From Acidobacteriota bacterium (GTDB taxonomy: Bacteria > Acidobacteriota > Terriglobia > Acidiferrales > UBA7541), in the NCBI GenBank assembly GCA_003225315.1, contig QHZD01000020.1, positions 124,001 through 188,000 on the forward strand: a stretch of 64,000 bases of DNA. Direction: 5' to 3'. How positions within the stretch are numbered: the first letter of the stretch is position 1; the number at the start of each line of letters is the position of its first letter. This document shows positions 61,388 to 64,000 of this stretch, piece by piece. Below the pieces are notes generated by a model. It searched no databases and had not been told where the DNA came from. It worked only from the letters and a program-made list of their open reading frames with translations. The position numbers and the translations under genes are program-made.

Positions 61388-61786
61388 ATGCCAGCCAGTC
61401 CCACAAGGTTTATTGAGAAATGCGCACAATGGCTTCCGAAAGAACAATGTTCCCTCGTACCCAGGGGTACGAGGGGCGTCTACGCACTGCTTCAGTCTCA
61501 ACCACGCAGAGACAAGTACGACGTAGTCTACATTGGCATGTCTGCAAGCGGCATCCGGGGTCGCCTGATGGGACATAAGAAGAGCGAGATAAAGATCTGG
61601 GATCACTTCTCCATATTCAAAGTGTGGGACAACATTAGCGATAGCGAAGTCGAAGAGTTGGAGGGGCTGTTCCGAGAAATCTACAGGAAAGACACGACAG
61701 CCAATCGATTCAACAAGCAAAAGAAATATAAGAAACTCCAAGACGTGCAGGTAAATAAGCTTTCGAAATGGAAAAGAATAAAATAG
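61388..61786 (+). CDS. second stand-alone GIY-YIG-like nuclease-domain protein
   Basis: 132 residues. The GIY-YIG pattern is GTRGVYALLQ and DVVYIGMSASGIRGRL (with a following Arg), then a Glu in VEELEGLFREIY that fits the catalytic Glu position. IKIWDHFSIF is shared with the protein at 31948-32397 (KYWDHFSWF), showing the two belong to one subfamily. The tail is Lys-rich. It starts three bases after xseA but is much more AT-rich than it, suggesting a recent insertion into this site. Confidence 0.75.
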   Translation: MPASPTRFIEKCAQWLPKEQCSLVPRGTRGVYALLQSQPRRDKYDVVYIGMSASGIRGRLMGHKKSEIKIWDHFSIFKVWDNISDSEVEELEGLFREIYRKDTTANRFNKQKKYKKLQDVQVNKLSKWKRIK

Positions 61787-61806
61787 CTCCGGCAGCTAAT
61801 CGAAGC

Positions 61807-63615
61807 CTATTCTTCGTCGGAGGAGGAAACTTTGAGGACGGCGAGGAAGGCTTCTTGCGGGATGTCCACCTGGCCGACGCGCTTCATGCGGCGCTTGCCT
61901 TCTTTTTGTTTTTCGAGGAGTTTGCGTTTGCGCGAAATGTCGCCGCCGTAGCACTTGGCGAGAACGTTTTTGCGAATTGCTGCGACCGTTTCGCGCGCAA
62001 TCACGCGGCTGCCAATCGCAGCCTGAATCGGCACTTCAAACATTTGGCGCGGAATCAGTTTTCGCAAACGCGTTACCAATTCACGTCCGCGCTCGGCCGC
62101 AAAGTCGCGGTGAATAATCAGCGCGAGCGCATCGACAGGTTCACCCGCAACCAGCACGTCCAGCTTAATCAGGTCGGACTCGCTGTAACCCGCGAGGTGG
62201 TAATCGAGCGAGGCGTAGCCGCGTGAAGTGGATTTCAGGCGGTCGTAAAAGTCGAGCACGATTTCGTTGAGCGGCAATTCGTAGGTGAGCATGACGCGCG
62301 TTGGCGAAAGGTACTCGAACTTTTTTTGGGTGCCGCGCTTTTCTTGGCAGAGATGCAAGATTCCGCCGATGGAGTCTTCGTTGGTGATGATCATCGCGGT
62401 GATGATGGGTTCTTCGATTTTTTCGATGTCGCTGGGATTCGGGAATTTCGCCGGGCTGTCGACTTCGATCGCTTCGCCGGTCACGCGCGTGATGCGGTAG
62501 CGCACGCTCGGCGCCGTAGTAATTAAATTGAGGCCGAATTCGCGCTCCAGCCGCTCCTGCACGATTTCCATGTGCAGCAAGCCGAGGAAGCCGCAGCGAA
62601 AACCGAAGCCGAGCGCCACGGAATTTTCCGGCTCGTAAAAGAACGCCGCGTCGTTCAATTGCAGTTTTCCGAGCGCGTCGCGCAATGGTTCGTAGTCGTC
62701 GGCAAGCACCGGAAACAGTCCGGCGAAAACCATCGGCTTGATGGCTTCGAATCCCGGCAACGCGGGAGCAGGACGCGCCACTTCGATCACCGTGTCGCCC
62801 ATGCGCGCATCGGCCACGCGTTTGATGTTCGCCACGATGAAGCCAACGTCGCCGGCTTCGAGTTCCTCGAGCGCGACAGGTTTTGGAGTCAGCGTGCCGA
62901 GCTGCTCGACTTCGTAGGTTTCGTTACCGGCGACCAGCTTGATTTTCTGGTGGTTCGAAACGCGGCCTTCCATCACGCGCACCAGCACGACCGCCCCGCG
63001 ATAAATGTCGAACCACGAATCGAAAATCAGCGCTTGCAACGGATTTTCCGCGCTGCCTTTGGGCGGCGGGACGCGAGCAACAATCGCTTCCAGAACTTCT
63101 TCGACGCCGAGCCCGCTTTTTGCGCTGATCAGCAGCGCGTCTTCCGCGGGAATCGCCAGCACGCTTTCGATTTGTTCCTTGGCGAAATCCGGTTGCGCGG
63201 CAGGCAAATCAATTTTGTTGATCAACGGAATAATCGCGAGGTTGTGTCCGGCGGCAAGAAAAGTATTCGCGACGGTTTGCGCTTCGACGCCCTGCGAAGC
63301 GTCCACGACGAGGAGAGCGCCCTCGCAAGCGGAAAGCGCGCGCGAAACCTCGTAGGAGAAATCCACATGACCCGGAGTGTCGATCAAATTCAACCGGTAC
63401 GTGTTTCCGTCTTTTGCTTTGTAGTGCAGGCGGATACTCTTTGCCTTGATGGTGATGCCGCGCTCGCGCTCGAGGTCCATGGAGTCGAGAACCTGTTCGT
63501 GCATTTCGCGCTGCGAGAGCGCACCGGTCATTTCGAGGAGACGGTCCGCAAGCGTGGATTTGCCGTGGTCAATGTGCGCGATGATGCAGAAATTTCGGAT
63601 GAACTTCGGGTCCAT
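61807..63615 (-). CDS. lepA: elongation factor 4 (LepA)
   Basis: 602 residues. GTPase motifs [43 protein letters not shown] and [14 protein letters not shown] are followed by domain II, EF-G-like domains and the LepA-specific C-terminus ([46 protein letters not shown]). It acts on ribosomes to assist translation or assembly. Length is normal. It converges on the GIY-YIG gene. Confidence 0.97.
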   Translation of the reverse strand: MDPKFIRNFCIIAHIDHGKSTLADRLLEMTGALSQREMHEQVLDSMDLERERGITIKAKSIRLHYKAKDGNTYRLNLIDTPGHVDFSYEVSRALSACEGALLVVDASQGVEAQTVANTFLAAGHNLAIIPLINKIDLPAAQPDFAKEQIESVLAIPAEDALLISAKSGLGVEEVLEAIVARVPPPKGSAENPLQALIFDSWFDIYRGAVVLVRVMEGRVSNHQKIKLVAGNETYEVEQLGTLTPKPVALEELEAGDVGFIVANIKRVADARMGDTVIEVARPAPALPGFEAIKPMVFAGLFPVLADDYEPLRDALGKLQLNDAAFFYEPENSVALGFGFRCGFLGLLHMEIVQERLEREFGLNLITTAPSVRYRITRVTGEAIEVDSPAKFPNPSDIEKIEEPIITAMIITNEDSIGGILHLCQEKRGTQKKFEYLSPTRVMLTYELPLNEIVLDFYDRLKSTSRGYASLDYHLAGYSESDLIKLDVLVAGEPVDALALIIHRDFAAERGRELVTRLRKLIPRQMFEVPIQAAIGSRVIARETVAAIRKNVLAKCYGGDISRKRKLLEKQKEGKRRMKRVGQVDIPQEAFLAVLKVSSSDEE

Positions 63616-64000
63616 TGTTCTCGCTTAGAAAATGCTCTCGCTTACCAATTTTCTCAATTGCAGGCAGGATTCGGATGGCCCAGCCGATTTTCCGGAGGGC
63701 CTGCTGCAATCAAACGAGCGACACACGCAGCGCTAAGACCGTGCCATGTAAACAGTCAGTTTGCCACAATTCGAATGGCGCGTCAGCTTGCCGCCTGATC
63801 CAAGCAAAACGCAAAGTTGCGAAGCGCGACCAGGAAGAGCGGCCCGCTTCTCCCGACGAAGAGCCGGGGGAAGACGCCCGGAGGGCGCCACTGAGTAACC
63901 GCGGGCGTGCTCATCCTTGCGGGAATTTGAGGAGGCAAGAGCGGAGTTTTGCTTCACTGGAACGGGGGGTAGACGGTCAGTTTCCGAATAGCCGACCACC
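63616..64000. other. 385-base terminal region with spaced GTCAGTTT repeats
   Basis: No gene is supported. GTCAGTTTGCC (63755), GTCAGCTTGCC (63782) and GTCAGTTTCC (63976) recur on the plus strand with short flanking similarities (CAATTCGAATGG, CCGAATAGCC). Such arrays occur near the ends of IS21-like elements, so this may be the edge of an insertion sequence that continues beyond the window. Confidence 0.4.

Noticed and set aside
63733-63999. 88-codon minus-strand open frame at the window end
   Set aside because: It covers the spaced GTCAGYTT repeats, has no domain features and no ribosome site.

Overview
The window is GC-rich, densely packed chromosomal DNA from a free-living Gram-negative bacterium. 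It carries lipid A genes (fabZ, lpxA, lpxI), a TonB-type transducer with a TonB-dependent receptor, and several exported enzymes. An Acidobacteriota (Terriglobia-like) origin fits best: a receptor with an N-terminal carboxypeptidase-regulatory domain, a fused aroDE, a full ISC operon with hscAB, and many short palindromic intergenic repeats. This is an inference from gene content; no rRNA gene is present to confirm it. One tRNA gene, tRNA-Glu(TTC), is visible.

Layout. 1-315: 3' end of an exported-type protein. 353-3499 (minus): a tight four-gene operon of two DUF488 proteins, a probable dual-OB protein and an ACP-KASIII fusion, the least explained system in the window. 3739-8269: TonB-dependent receptor, HD-domain hydrolase, Bax-inhibitor-1 protein, PH-domain membrane protein and tRNA-Glu. 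8706-16006 (minus): iscR-iscS-unknown-iscU-iscA, an intrinsic terminator, then hscB-hscA-fdx-iscX and an exported protein. Two IscR-type palindromes lie in the iscR promoter region, and palindromic repeats sit at several gene junctions. 16293-19418: exported phosphoesterase and GH20 hexosaminidase. 19657-26310: coaD, an aminotransferase, a complete GDP-mannose set (manA, manC and a phosphohexomutase), a cupin and a PhzF protein. 26386-31176 (minus): a repeat-rich charged exported protein, nusB-ribH, and a crotonase / 3-hydroxyacyl-CoA dehydrogenase / thiolase set. 31285-32397: VapBC and a GIY-YIG-like protein.

33795-39324 (plus) is a translationally coupled envelope operon: fabZ-lpxA-lpxI-Gfo/Idh oxidoreductase-TonB-like protein-32-residue membrane peptide-miaA. 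Next come an FKBP isomerase, hflX, pgsA with an AMMECR1 gene, aroDE, a stand-alone EF-G-domain-IV-like protein, trpE/trpG (plus) facing an exported M20 peptidase and trpD (minus), sucCD, ndk, DUF2905, a MerR regulator diverging from its likely target, a formamidopyrimidine-DNA glycosylase, a GrlR-like plus RelA/SpoT-synthetase pair, xseA, a second GIY-YIG-like protein and lepA. The last 385 bases carry spaced repeats that may be the edge of an insertion sequence.

The best candidates for new biology are the DUF488/OB/ACP-KASIII operon, the GrlR-like/RelA-SpoT pair, the unknown protein between iscS and iscU, the coupled 32-residue membrane peptide, and a dispersed repeat family with an ACTTACGAA core and G tracts.
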